The notes: generated from the letters alone by a model not told the origin. DNA of 22,922 bases from Chara braunii (GCA_003427395.1 BFEA01000390.1:613091-636012); one strand, 5' to 3'; shown: positions 7,366 through 16,070, numbered from the stretch's first letter. Program-made: numbers and translations.

Positions 7366-7490
7366 GCTGACCGACGGGTTGACCGAGAGGGTTGATCGGA
7401 GGTGTTGATCGACGTTGACCGGAGTTGACCGGGGGCTGACCGGGAGTTGACCACAGCGTTGACCGACGTTGACCAAGACTTTGACCAAGC
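7366..7490 (+). repeat. GTTGACC cluster, W-box-like degenerate tandem repeat
   Basis: Eleven units of the form G(T/C)TGA(C/T)C follow each other at 10-13 bp spacing. Seven contain TTGACC, which matches the W-box core bound by plant WRKY factors. The near-helical spacing is visible directly. A regulatory role is speculation. Confidence 0.5.
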
Positions 7491-8025
7491 TGGAGCCGGT
7501 AACATCTCGCCAAGCCTTCAGCCTATCCCTCGCCCTATGGATGGGCACACACCCCTTGGTACTTGCTGAGTGCAGTCTGTCTGTCTATTCTTTCTGCATC
7601 GCGTCTCTTCTGTCCTAGGTGATAGTACTCTGTGGATGAAGGATAGGGCCTTGTTGACCAAACCCACACGGGCTGAGTAGGGCTAAAAGTTGTGTCTGAC
7701 GACTCGACTGTCCCGGAGGACATGAACCCTCCCAAGAACCGGTACTGACCGGCGGGCTGCTCAGTGTGCCACGGTAGGCCCAAAATCCGAGTTGTGGGCT
7801 GCACAACAGGCCGTCTAAGTGTTGAGAGACCTGCTGATCGCGTCGTCCTGTCTGCGACGTTAAATAATTTCTGAGGAGTTACGGGGGATTTCCTAGAAAC
7901 TCTAGTTGGCAGGATCCCTGTCCGGATTCTGTGAGTCTTAGATTGAGTCAGTAGGTCTGTCAGTCAGGGGTTAGAGTCTACGTGGTGAGGTTTGGAACCG
8001 TTAATCCGGTTGTGCACTGATCACC

Positions 8026-8907
8026 ATGGTTGACACCCGGAGTGGGAAGAGCACTAGCCCCTACACCTAGGAACAGCAAGAAAAGATGGCCGCCTTAGTG
8101 AGAGAGAACAAAGAGAGGAAAGAGCTCCAGAAACAGGCGAAGTTAAAGGCTATCGAGGAGGAGCAGGCGGCAAAGATGAAGAAGTTGGAGGAGGAGATGA
8201 AGAGAGTTCAGCAAAAGGAGGAAGAAAGAAGAAAGGCTGCTGAAGAAGAAGTAGCAGCAGAAGAAGAAAAAGAGAGAATGCGGATTGAGAGTGGAGAAGG
8301 GAGTAGTGGCACGAAAAGGGACAAAGACACAGAGATGGAGAAGAAGATTAGCGAGTGGGTAGCTAATTTATCGTTGGGGGAGGATGAGGAGGCAGAGTTT
8401 TATGTGCCCCAGGATGAGAGGGATACGTTGGCCCAGGAGCTAGCAGCAATGGATGACCCCTTGGAGAGACAAGAAAAAGAGAGACAAGAAAGAGAGGAGG
8501 AGAATAAACTGGAGTGGAAATTGAGGATGAAGAGAGAAAAGAAGAGGAGGAGAGATGGAGTTAACAGGCTGACCGCAGAGGTGGCGAACATGAAAGACTG
8601 TAGGCAAGAGGTGGAGGCTCAGGCAAACGACAAGGCCAAATGGGATAAGGTGTTGGGATGCTTGGAGGTGTTGAGCGCGGCTTGGATGGAGGAGCGCCAA
8701 GCCAGTTGGAGTCAAGAGGTAGCCTTGAGCGCCATGCGGTCAGGTTTTAGGGACTTTGCGCGCGATATGGTTACCCACGTTGGGGGAGAAGTCAGGAAGT
8801 TGAGAGACAACGTGGGAAAGTTCTGCGAAGGTGCCATTGAAGGTGCCAAAGCGATAGCTGCTGTAGAGGGCGAGGCCAGACCTCGTAAAGAGCCTGTAAA
8901 GCTCTAG
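8026..8907 (+). pseudogene. gag: Element 1 gag, N-terminal coiled-coil part (stop at codon 15)
   Basis: The natural start is probably the ATG at 8026 in the context ACCATGG, reading MVDTRSGKSTSPYT and then TAG (8068-8070). The same frame continues as EQQEKMAALVRENKER. The next ATG, at 8086, gives 273 codons. The product is extremely Lys/Glu/Arg-rich in heptad-like order (residues about 5-70 and 125-160), a long coiled coil, with EWVANLSLGEDEEAEFYVPQ between. It ends at a TAG (8905-8907), after which the same frame stays open into more gag sequence, so this stop is also a mutation. I recognise the style from Chara retroelement gag proteins. Confidence 0.65.
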
Positions 8908-9235
8908 CTCCCAGATGGATACAGGGGAAAGAAGGAGGAGAACTTTGACAACTGGGAGGCCAGTGTCAACAGTTATGTGTACTTACAACATATCTTGACA
9001 AAAGAACAAGTCCATGTAGCTTTCCAGGCCCTTAAAGATGAAGCGGTCAGTTTCGCCAGATCCCTTGCGCGCGCAGTCGGTTGTGAAAACAACCTGGTTG
9101 CTTACTCTAAAGTCACCCCCCTTCCTCAATTCTTCAAGCTCCTGAGGGAGCGATTTGTTGATCCAACGAGAGGCGTCAGGGCCTCTGACAAGCTACAAAC
9201 GATCCACTCACGACAGTGGAGGAGTGCAAGGGTGT
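8908..9235 (+). pseudogene. gag: Element 1 gag, middle (capsid) part
   Basis: It continues the preceding frame directly after the TAG. A recognisable piece starts ENFDNWEASVNSYVYLQHIL and runs through LKDEAVSFARSLARAVGCEN to LQTIHSRQW. It corresponds to the capsid-like helical region of Ty3/gypsy gag. The frame ends at a TAG near 9251, and the coding continues in another frame from about 9216 (VEECKGVMDELV), so an indel lies between about 9200 and 9235. Confidence 0.6.
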
Positions 9236-10004
9236 TATGGACGAACTTGTAGCCGTCCCAGACCATGGGGTCACTGAGCCCCAGTTGGTCCAATTATTTT
9301 ATCGTGCCATACCAGAGCCCCTACGTGGGCACTTCTTTGACAAGTCTCAACAGGCCGGCATCACGTATGATGTGTTGAGTAGAGAGGTCGTCCTGTTCGA
9401 GTCCAAGTCCATGCCAGTGTCCACTTTCTGGCACAAGGACTTAAATAAGGGGAAGAAGTGGAAGGGTCATACCATCTTAGGCCAAGTGAGGGCCAAGGAT
9501 CATATGATCCTTACCTTAGAGGAAGGTGGTACAAACGAGGTCCCATATAGCCAGATTGAGTGGGGCCTTGAAGAGGAGGACAGTAGTGTGGGACAGGGGA
9601 GGTCTTACACTGCTATCGCGGCTGGAGGGAGGCCGCCAGTTAGAGGAGGAGGCCAAGGCCAAAGGGGCCAGGCCATGGGAGGTCGAGGACCGGGCGCACA
9701 GGGGGTTGGCGGACAAGGGAACCACCAAGTGGGAGGTAGGGGTCAAGGTCCCCCGCCAAATCGCCAGGGTTCTAATTGGTCCCCACAGCGACGAGGTGGA
9801 AGGCCACCTCAAGGAGGATGGCACCCAGGCTTGCCACAGGGCAGGCCCTGGGAAGACTTGTGCTTGGACCAGCGTTTATGGCAGGAACACGTAGACCAGG
9901 GTCAATGCATATTTTGTGGTGACCCGGCCCACGTAATCAAATTTTGTCCAAAGTATAGACAGGCCCGTTGGGCTGCCCAGCAGTCAAAAGGCAGCCGCCA
10001 GTAG
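9216..10004 (+). pseudogene. gag: Element 1 gag, C-terminal part with nucleocapsid zinc knuckle
   Basis: It begins in the capsid (GVMDELVAVPDHGVTEPQLV), passes a Gly/Arg/Gln-rich RNA-binding-like region (RGGGQGQRGQAMGGRGPGAQ) and ends with a CCHC zinc knuckle, CIFCGDPAHVIKFC (9906-9947, C-X2-C-X4-H-X4-C). The TAG at 10002 closes this frame. The downstream frame one base back stays open to about 10222. The frame is the same one later used by protease and RT. The role would be binding and packaging of the element RNA. Confidence 0.72.
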
Positions 10005-10222
10005 GGGTTGCAACTGCCCCTACTTCAAGGCCATGTGGAGAAGTGAGCGCGCGCGAACAGGACACTCCCAACCCAAATGAGCCTATGGCAGAGGTTGCAG
10101 GCCCGTACCTAGATAGCTGTCCAGAGACTGCTTGTGTTAGCGTCTCTTTAGGCACGTCCCTCACAGGTGTGGCAGAAAAAGGAGAGAATGCCAGCCTGGG
10201 CAAAAATGAAGAAAGAGAGTAA
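9995..10222 (+). pseudogene. Element 1 gag-protease linker in a shifted frame
   Basis: Between the zinc knuckle and the protease only the frame one base back is open (PPVGVATAPTSRPCGEVSAR and onwards). The gag/pol frame has several stops here. After about 10215 the original frame is open again (KGQLILVDIEVF). Two compensating indels, near 9995 and 10215, are the simplest reading. A programmed frameshift would not explain the return. Confidence 0.4.
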
Positions 10223-10691
10223 AGGACAACTGATCTTGGTAGATATAGAAGTTTTCAGGAGTAGAGTAGGGGCCCTTATAGACTCAAGGACCACCCGCAG
10301 TTATATTAGCCGCAGAGCGCTGAAAAAGTTAAGGCTAGGATTAAAAGTCCAAAAGTTAGCAGACACCATAGTCAGTGTCCTCGCAGACAACCGCACGATG
10401 CGTGTTGAGGACTATGTAGAGGGAGTCCAAGCGTACTTTCGCCTAGAGAAAGATGGGAAGGTGGAGAAAGTTCTCCATTCCCTGACTCTCCTCGTACAGG
10501 ATGACCTTCCTTTCGATGTAGTATTAGGAATGGATTGGGGAGAGGCAACAGGGGCCACACTCCACTTGAGAGAGCATGAGTGTAGGCTTCCTAGTCCATC
10601 AGGCGAGGTTAAGACTGCCCGCCTATTCCATGTGTCAGGTCTAGACAACAACTTGGCACATTGTTGTCTCAGTACTCCCGCGTTCGCGTGA
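10203..10691 (+). pseudogene. pol: Element 1 aspartic protease, active site damaged
   Basis: A retropepsin-like domain: ILVDIEVFRSRVGALIDSR is the active-site strand and LPFDVVLGMDWGEATGA the conserved C-terminal glycine-rich motif. The catalytic triplet should be D-S/T-G; here it is D-S-R (10281-10289, GAC TCA AGG), which should abolish cleavage. The next codon, ACC, also looks like a G-to-A change from the usual Ala. The frame ends at a TGA (10689-10691), and RT continues in the same frame two codons later. TGA for CGA fits a CpG deamination. Confidence 0.7.
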
Positions 10692-10694
10692 CTA

Positions 10695-12233
10695 GTGAAA
10701 AAATACCAGTTAGAAGACCAGGTCTTTGTAGTCTATGTTAGACCTGTCATTGAGGCCAAGGAAAAGGATAGTTCTACGGATCCAACCATTGCCAAGCTGT
10801 TGGAAGAATTCAAAGACTTAACTGAGTCGCCGACAGGAGTAGTGCCGCGACGCATCCAGCACAGGATAGAGATAGAGCCTGGCAGTAGAACTCCTAAGGG
10901 AGCAGTCTACAAAATGTCCCTTAGAGAGTTAGAGGAGTTGCGCAAGCAGTTAGACGAGCTCCTCGAGAAAGGTTGGATCAGGCCCAATTCGTCTCCTTTT
11001 GGAGCACCAGTCCTGTTTGTCCCAAAGAAGGAAGGAGAGCTTCGTATGTGTATAGACTACAGGGGTTTGAATGCGATTACTGTAAAGAATGTTGAGCCAC
11101 TGCCTAGGATAGACGATCTCTTAGATCGGGTGCAGGGTTGCAAGTATTTCTCTAAGATAGACTTGAAGTCCGGTTATCATCAGATAGAGGTTCACCCTGA
11201 TGACCAGTACAAGACTGCGTTCCGGACTCGTTATGGGCACTATGAGTTTATAGTGATGCCCCTTGGACTAACCAAGGCGCCAGCCACCTTTCAGCGTTGT
11301 ATGAATGACCTGTTTAGACCATGGTTAGACAAGATTGTAGTAGTCTATTTAGATGATATATTAGTTTTCAGTAGGACCCTCCAGGAGCATCAGGGTCATC
11401 TGAGGCAGGTCTTGGAGAAGCTGAGAGAGGCTAACTTCAAGGTCAATCTAGAAAAGTGTGAGTGGGCCAAGACACAAGTCCTGTACTTGGGCCACATATT
11501 AGACGGAGATGGCATCAAGCCAGAGGACAACAAGATAGTGGCAATTAGAGATTGGCCGACGCCCCGCACGTTGACAGAGTTGTGGTCGTTCTTAGGCCTA
11601 GCTAACTGTTATAGAAAGTTCGTGAGGAACTTCTCTACTATCGCCGCTCCCCTGCGTAGGTTGCTTAAGAAAGAGGCAATCTGGCAATGGGACAAAGATT
11701 GTACATCTGCGCTAAAGAGACTGAAGTGCGCGTTGATAGAGTATCCTGTCCTCAAAGTAGCTGATCCGTCTTTGCCTTTTGTCGTCACCACGGACGCGAG
11801 TCAGTATGGTATAGGCGCCGCGTTGCAGCAAGATGATGGCAATGGCTATAGACCGGTGGAGTTCATGTCAGCGAGGATGCCCTCCGAGAAGGTTGCTACC
11901 TCGACGTACGAGAGAGAACTCTATGCGCTCAGGCAGGCTCTAAAGCATTGGAAGCATTACCTGCTTGGGAGGCACTTCAAAGTGTATTCTGACCACGAGA
12001 CCCTTAGATGGTTGAAGACTCATGCCAAGATGACACCTAAGTTGACTAGGTGGGCCGCAGAGATAGACCAGTATGACTTTGAGCTCAAGCCGGTGAAGGG
12101 CAAGTACAACGTAGTTGCGGACGCTCCGAGTAGGAGATCAGACCTACTTTGGAGCCATAGTACGCTATTTGGATATAGGGAGAGACCTGCAGGAGAAAGT
12201 GAAGCAAGCGTATGCGCAAGACCCTATCTATAG
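10695..12233 (+). CDS. pol: Element 1 reverse transcriptase and RNase H
   Basis: The 512-codon frame (first codon GTG, directly after the TGA) encodes the Ty3/gypsy polymerase. Seen in order: GWIRPNSSPFGAPVLFVPKK and MCIDYRGLN (fingers), YFSKIDLKSGYHQIEV (catalytic Asp), YGHYEFIVMPLGLTKAPATF, and VVYLDDILVF with the YxDD box at residues 218-221. An RNase H domain follows with D367 (TTDAS), E408 (YEREL) and D433 (YSDHETL). RT and RNase H catalytic residues are intact. Near 12140 the frame shifts by one base after the RNase H end motif ADAPSRR (normally ADALSRR), so the last 30 residues are out-of-frame noise. Confidence 0.88.
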   Translation: MKKYQLEDQVFVVYVRPVIEAKEKDSSTDPTIAKLLEEFKDLTESPTGVVPRRIQHRIEIEPGSRTPKGAVYKMSLRELEELRKQLDELLEKGWIRPNSSPFGAPVLFVPKKEGELRMCIDYRGLNAITVKNVEPLPRIDDLLDRVQGCKYFSKIDLKSGYHQIEVHPDDQYKTAFRTRYGHYEFIVMPLGLTKAPATFQRCMNDLFRPWLDKIVVVYLDDILVFSRTLQEHQGHLRQVLEKLREANFKVNLEKCEWAKTQVLYLGHILDGDGIKPEDNKIVAIRDWPTPRTLTELWSFLGLANCYRKFVRNFSTIAAPLRRLLKKEAIWQWDKDCTSALKRLKCALIEYPVLKVADPSLPFVVTTDASQYGIGAALQQDDGNGYRPVEFMSARMPSEKVATSTYERELYALRQALKHWKHYLLGRHFKVYSDHETLRWLKTHAKMTPKLTRWAAEIDQYDFELKPVKGKYNVVADAPSRRSDLLWSHSTLFGYRERPAGESEASVCARPYL

Positions 12234-12357
12234 CGACCTCCTAAAGAATGTTAGAGAGGCTCCAGCGACTGAACCATATTACCGCACTACAAACGGGTTG
12301 CTGTTTGAGAAGACTAACGTATTTGACCGCTTGTGCGTTCCCAAAGCGAAGAGATTC
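12144..12357 (+). pseudogene. pol: Element 1 linker between RNase H and integrase, shifted frame
   Basis: After a one-base shift the proper continuation is YFGAIVRYLDIGRDLQEKVK and then DPIYSDLLKNVREAPATEPY and GLLFEKTNVFDRLCVPK, a spacer typical of this family. A second one-base shift near 12345-12358 moves the coding back to the integrase frame (EEIRSLILGECHDTEGH). Confidence 0.6.
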
Positions 12358-13298
12358 GTAGTTTAATCCTAGGGGAATGCCATGACACAGAGGGACACTT
12401 TGGTTGGCAAAAGACATTAGCCAATCTGATGCGTGCGTACACCCGGCCAGGGATGAAGAATGACTGCATAGAGTATGTTCGCGGTTGCAAAGTTTGCCAG
12501 AGGAACAAGACTACTACGCGTGCCCCTCTAGGTCTTCTCAGACCCTTGCCTATCCCTGATCAGCCGGGAGACTCAGTGTCCATAGACTTCATGGACACCC
12601 AAGTCAAGAGTAGACATGGTAAGAGCCAAGTCATGGTCATAGTTGACCGGTTTAGCAAGTATGCTGTTTTTGTGCCTTTGCCTGCAGAGGCACGTACAGA
12701 CTTAGTTATACAGAAGTTCTTTGACTTTTGGGTTAGTGAGAATGGAATCTCGTTGTCGATAGTTAGCGATAGAGATAGTCGTTTTACCAGCCAGAACTGG
12801 CAAGAACTCATGAGAGTCTACGAATCTAAACTGTTGATGTCGTCTGGCCGCCATCCAACGACTAACGGTCAGACAGAACAGATGAACAAGATCCTGCAGC
12901 AAGTTCTGCGCATGTACGTTAGACCTGATCAGATCAATTGGGACGAGATGTTACCCAAGGTGGCTAGCGCATACAACAACAACGTGCATCTGTCCACCTG
13001 TCGCACCCCCAATGAACTGCACAAGTCCTTTAGACCGCGCAGACCATTCGAAGGACTGAACCGGGATCAGATTCACAGACTTCCGCCCGGTACCAGGGAG
13101 TTTGCGATACAGCACGAAAAAGAATTAGCAACTGTTGTTGAGAACCTCAGGAAGGCCCAGCACAGGATGATAGAACAGGCTAATAAGCACCGTCGCCCAT
13201 CGCAGTTTCAAGTAGGCGACTTAGTCTGGGTCAAGGCTAAAGAGTTTGCACCAGTTGAAAGTGAACTCGTATCTGGATGCCATATCTCTGTGTTTTGA
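12333..13298 (+). CDS. pol: Element 1 integrase, C terminus replaced by LTR sequence
   Basis: The N-terminal zinc-binding part reads ECHDTEGHFGW and later GCKVCQRNK (H-X4-H and C-X2-C). The DDE catalytic core is intact: D85 (SIDFMD), D146 (IVSDRDSRF) and E182 (NGQTEQMN), with 35 residues between the last two. The C-terminal part starts normally (QFQVGDLVWVKAKEFAP), but from 13251 the translation is of LTR DNA (VESELVSGCHISVF), so the GPY/F region and any chromodomain are lost. It would insert element cDNA if complete; this copy cannot. Confidence 0.85.
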   Translation: MRSQSEEIRSLILGECHDTEGHFGWQKTLANLMRAYTRPGMKNDCIEYVRGCKVCQRNKTTTRAPLGLLRPLPIPDQPGDSVSIDFMDTQVKSRHGKSQVMVIVDRFSKYAVFVPLPAEARTDLVIQKFFDFWVSENGISLSIVSDRDSRFTSQNWQELMRVYESKLLMSSGRHPTTNGQTEQMNKILQQVLRMYVRPDQINWDEMLPKVASAYNNNVHLSTCRTPNELHKSFRPRRPFEGLNRDQIHRLPPGTREFAIQHEKELATVVENLRKAQHRMIEQANKHRRPSQFQVGDLVWVKAKEFAPVESELVSGCHISVF

Positions 13299-13374
13299 GT
13301 AGGCGCATGTCGCCAGTTTGCTGCGCTGCTGTTTACATGCATAAAAAGTGTGAATGAGAACGAGTCTGATTGCA
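13251..13374 (+). repeat. 3' LTR remnant of element 1 (last 124 bp)
   Basis: It matches 6661-6782 of the 5' LTR with three substitutions and a 2-bp CG insertion. It begins inside the LTR at CCAGTTGAAAG, fused directly to integrase coding sequence, and ends at the normal GATTGCA. A CCAG at the join fits both partners (Ala-Pro codons and LTR), a possible microhomology. Confidence 0.82.
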
Positions 13375-13378
13375 GATG
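13375..13378 (+). repeat. Target-site duplication GATG of element 1, right copy
   Basis: GATG directly follows the terminal CA of element 1 and matches 5925-5928. Confidence 0.72.
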
Positions 13379-14184
13379 TCTGTCGTAAGTCTGTGTAGCT
13401 GTAGGGGTTCGATCTGTAGATCTGATGAGTAGGGGTCACAGCCTTGTATAAGTCGCAGCTGTAGGTGTTCTGAGAGGTCAAGGTCGTAGCTGCTACAGTG
13501 TTCGAAAGGCCAAGACCACAGACTTCCGGAAGGTCCGGAAGTGGCCTTTTGAAGTTGGCTCACGTTTAGACAGAGGCAAGTGGGCAAGTGGTGAGCCCAG
13601 CTGCGTTACGTCGGCAGTGCGACTGCATCGAGTTTGCAGTGCAAACCCATGCGGTCAGCGGTACCGGTCCCAATCAGTCATAGTCCAGTCAAGCAAGTAC
13701 CGTGTGGGACTGTGAGCACCAAGGGCATGGGAAAGGGGCAGACCAACGAGTTACAGAAGTATAAATCAAGAGGCAGCGCCCAGCCATTCATTCATTCGCT
13801 GCGTAAGCCATGCGGAAGCGCTGCTACATCGTCTTGTGCGAGGTGGTCTGCATGTTGCCCGAAGTCGAAGTGGGCTGAAGTGAGACTACGTAGCCATAGT
13901 TAGTGTTAGTAGAGTGGCCATAGCTGCTGTAGGAGGTAGTTAGGCAATAGTGCGTGTGTGTATGTCAGAGAGGAATGTGTGTGGGGTATTCAGGGTGATG
14001 CAGAGCTAAGTGAGTGTGAACAGTGGTGTCCGGAACAGTATCTAGGGTTGGATGTGCAGGCGCTTGCATCCGACTGAGTTCTCGATTTCCATATCTCTGA
14101 GTTTTGAGTGGGCGCTGTGCACCAGTGTGAATCGCCATCTGTTTGCATGTATGTGAAGCAAAGAAGAAAGCGAGTCTGATTGCA
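13379..14184 (+). mobile_element. LTR-B, right part of the split solo LTR
   Basis: It resumes LTR-B after the nested element and ends CGAGTCTGATTGCA like LTR-A. Together with 5788-5928 it forms a 947-bp LTR. It holds a TATA box (13760-13766), a strong hairpin ACTTCCGGA-AGG-TCCGGAAGT (13522-13542) inside an outer AAAGGCC/GGCCTTT pair, and two CCATAG motifs (13894, 13918). It differs from LTR-A at many sites, so it is older or of another subfamily. No internal region accompanies it, so it is a solo LTR. Confidence 0.75.
13760..13766 (+). promoter_or_regulatory. TATA box of LTR-B
   Basis: TATAAAT in the same conserved block as in LTR-A (GAAGTATAAATCAAGAGGC). Confidence 0.55.
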
Positions 14185-14188
14185 AAGA
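14185..14188 (+). repeat. Target-site duplication AAGA of LTR-B, right copy
   Basis: AAGA directly follows the CA end of LTR-B and matches 5784-5787. Confidence 0.7.
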
Positions 14189-15290
14189 ACTCATAGCTGT
14201 GCTTTCCTTCCCGTTTTCATTTGAGAAATTTGGTTAAGCTTTCCTTCCTGTGCTATCGTGCGACCCGACCCCACGGAGGAGGAGGGGGCGGGGGGGTTGC
14301 TGGCAGTCCAAAAGAGTACCCCAGGATTTTTGTGCTTTTTTTCCCCCGTTCGGAAGCTGGGTTGTTCTGCACTTGGCCAGAGCAAGCAGAATCTGGCATT
14401 AAAGTTGTGAACAGCGTATGAGTCTGGCCTGCTGTTTGGTTTGGGGGCAGAGTATGCTACTATGCACCATGCGCTGCATGCAGTGTGCACAATGCACAGA
14501 GCTGTACTCTTGGACATGACCCAATATGACACATGCAACTACAAACTTCGCACCGACGGCCAAGGAAGATCTATAAAGGGAAAAAACAATAGTTGCACAC
14601 AATCATCAACGATTCAGGAGATTGCAACAAGACTTAGAAGACACAGCAAGCTCGCCATTTGGTGAATAGCATTCTGAGAAGAGCCACGGGACACAGCAAG
14701 CCATATTTCAATCGCTGTTTACCTTCCTGGGTCTCACTCGGACAAACCCCCTCGCTTACTCACTCACTCACTCACTCACCCACTCACTAACACACTCCCT
14801 TGCTAACTCACTCACTCACTAACACAGTCCCTCAACCGCTCATGCACTGTCATAATTGTCATCATAAGATGGGTCCCCGCCACTCTCATCTGACTCCAAA
14901 GAGGCTTGAGTCATCCTCCACAACCGCCCCGTTCCAGAAGCCACTGCAACGCCCACCACCAGACCGCTTCCCCTTCAATGTGGCTGTTCCTTTGTCAAGT
15001 TCGTCAACACGTCTGATCTTACTTGGCCTGCCAAGACTGCGGCTTGGTGCTACTGAGGCCTCTCTGGCTCAAGTGCCCTCCTCTTCCTCCCAGCTTTGCT
15101 CACCCACAGGTTATCATGCTGCAGAGCCTCATTGCAGGCAGGGAATGGTGGTCTGCATGCGTACATGTTTACATACTCGTGATTTCATCAACGAGCATGG
15201 GGCAGAACCAAAGATCAACCAATATAGGATGAGTATGTATGCAACGGAAGTCTGATAAACGGACTGACTCACATAGACTGACTCACACAG
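14189..15290. other. Spacer without a convincing gene
   Basis: A (G)n tract at 14277-14296, two copies of ACACAGCAAGC near 14641 and 14690, and a TCAC tetranucleotide repeat at 14757-14822. A 151-codon + strand frame (14800-15255) is Ser/Pro/Leu-rich, partly overlaps the repeat and shows no domain or clear splice context, so it is left uncalled. Confidence 0.4.
14757..14822. repeat. (TCAC)n tetranucleotide repeat
   Basis: Imperfect CACT/TCAC repeats interrupted by CACACTCCCTTGCTAA. Confidence 0.8.
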
Positions 15291-15673
15291 ATATCACTCC
15301 ACACACATACAATCGTGAGATGGTGGGGTCTGAGCCATGCATAGACGATGCTCAGGCCCCGTACACACATACACAGATGAAGGTGGGAGGAGAGACGAAG
15401 AGGTGGGAGATGTAGGTAGCACCAGATGTCACCGAGATAGAAACCAGTAGGTCACCGATATGGTAATCCAAAATGTCATCGAACAAGATCAAATGTCGCG
15501 GACAATGAGTCACCAATGTCGGAGATACAGAGTCCTAATGTAACCGGTGTCCAATCTGTGATGCAGCCGAGTATCATCCCCAACAATCTCCAAGTCTCGA
15601 ACCCGGTAAGTACCACAGCCTCTTACCACCGAAGTCCAACACTGATCTCTGTCCAACTAGTAGTCTCCAACCT

Positions 15674-15740
15674 GAAGAAGAAGAAGAAGAAGAAAAGAAG
15701 AAGATGAGGTCTGAAGAAGAAGAAGAAGAAGAAGAAGAAG
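15674..15740. repeat. (GAA)n trinucleotide repeat
   Basis: Two GAA/AAG runs (15674-15704, 15713-15740) separated by GATGAGGTCT. Confidence 0.9.
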
Positions 15741-16070
15741 GGAGAGATGGCAGAGGAGGAAGGAGGTGAGGAGGAGGGAACGGGACCATAGAGGGAGGAA
15801 AAGAGATCCTCACCTCCTGGTACCTGTCCGGCTGCGGCCGAGGCAGCTATGGCCGCCGTGCTGCTGCTGGCCTCCTCACTCGCTGCTGTTGTTGCGCTAG
15901 CTCGCGCTGCTGCTGCTGTCCTCCGCTCCTGCGCTCACTATAGCGCTGCTGCTGCCAACCGATACGCACCAGCATTATGCCGGTGGCTCGATGCCTCACA
16001 ATGAGGCTGGTACCGGTATAAGTACCAGTGGCCAAGAGCCGGCCTCAATGCTGTGAGGCCTGACCGTGAC

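Larger units (their letters stand above)
6796..8025 (+). other. Untranslated leader of element 1
   Basis: The leader is 1.2 kb between the primer site and gag. It carries two GA microsatellites (6951-6993, 7058-7081), five CCATAG motifs (6846, 6881, 7153, 7236, 7361), a poly-A run (about 7262-7275) and a block of eleven GTTGACC-like units (7366-7490). Long open frames on either strand follow these repeats and show no domain. Retroelement leaders usually hold packaging and dimerisation signals, and the hairpins would be candidates. Confidence 0.6.
5929..13374 (+). mobile_element. Element 1: degenerate Ty3/gypsy LTR retrotransposon
   Basis: The order is LTR, initiator-Met primer site, leader, gag with zinc knuckle, protease, reverse transcriptase, RNase H, integrase and LTR remnant. 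Integrase after RNase H defines the Ty3/gypsy (Metaviridae-like) order. The element is 7446 bp and flanked by GATG. It is dead as it stands: in-frame stops at 8068, 8905 and 10689, frame changes near 9.2, 10.0, 10.2, 12.14 and 12.35 kb, and protease DSG changed to DSR. A deletion has also removed the integrase C terminus, the polypurine tract and most of the 3' LTR. The surviving 124 bp of 3' LTR differs from the 5' LTR by 3 substitutions and a 2-bp indel, suggesting a fairly recent insertion. Confidence 0.85.

Noticed and set aside
6365-7548. Several long open frames, mostly on the minus strand, through LTR-A and leader
   Set aside because: They run through GA repeats (Ser-Leu or Arg-Glu runs), overlap LTR control sequence and show no domain.
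9516-9894. Overlapping frames on both strands opposite gag of element 1
   Set aside because: Shadows of the gag coding sequence with no domain of their own.
9966-10010. Programmed -1 frameshift at the gag end of element 1
   Set aside because: The frame one base back is open, but the run TCA AAA GGC is not a canonical X-XXY-YYZ site and the coding returns to the original frame at about 10215, so compensating indels fit better.
14800-15255. 151-codon + strand frame
   Set aside because: Starts in a TCAC repeat, low-complexity Ser/Pro composition, no splice context or recognised domain.
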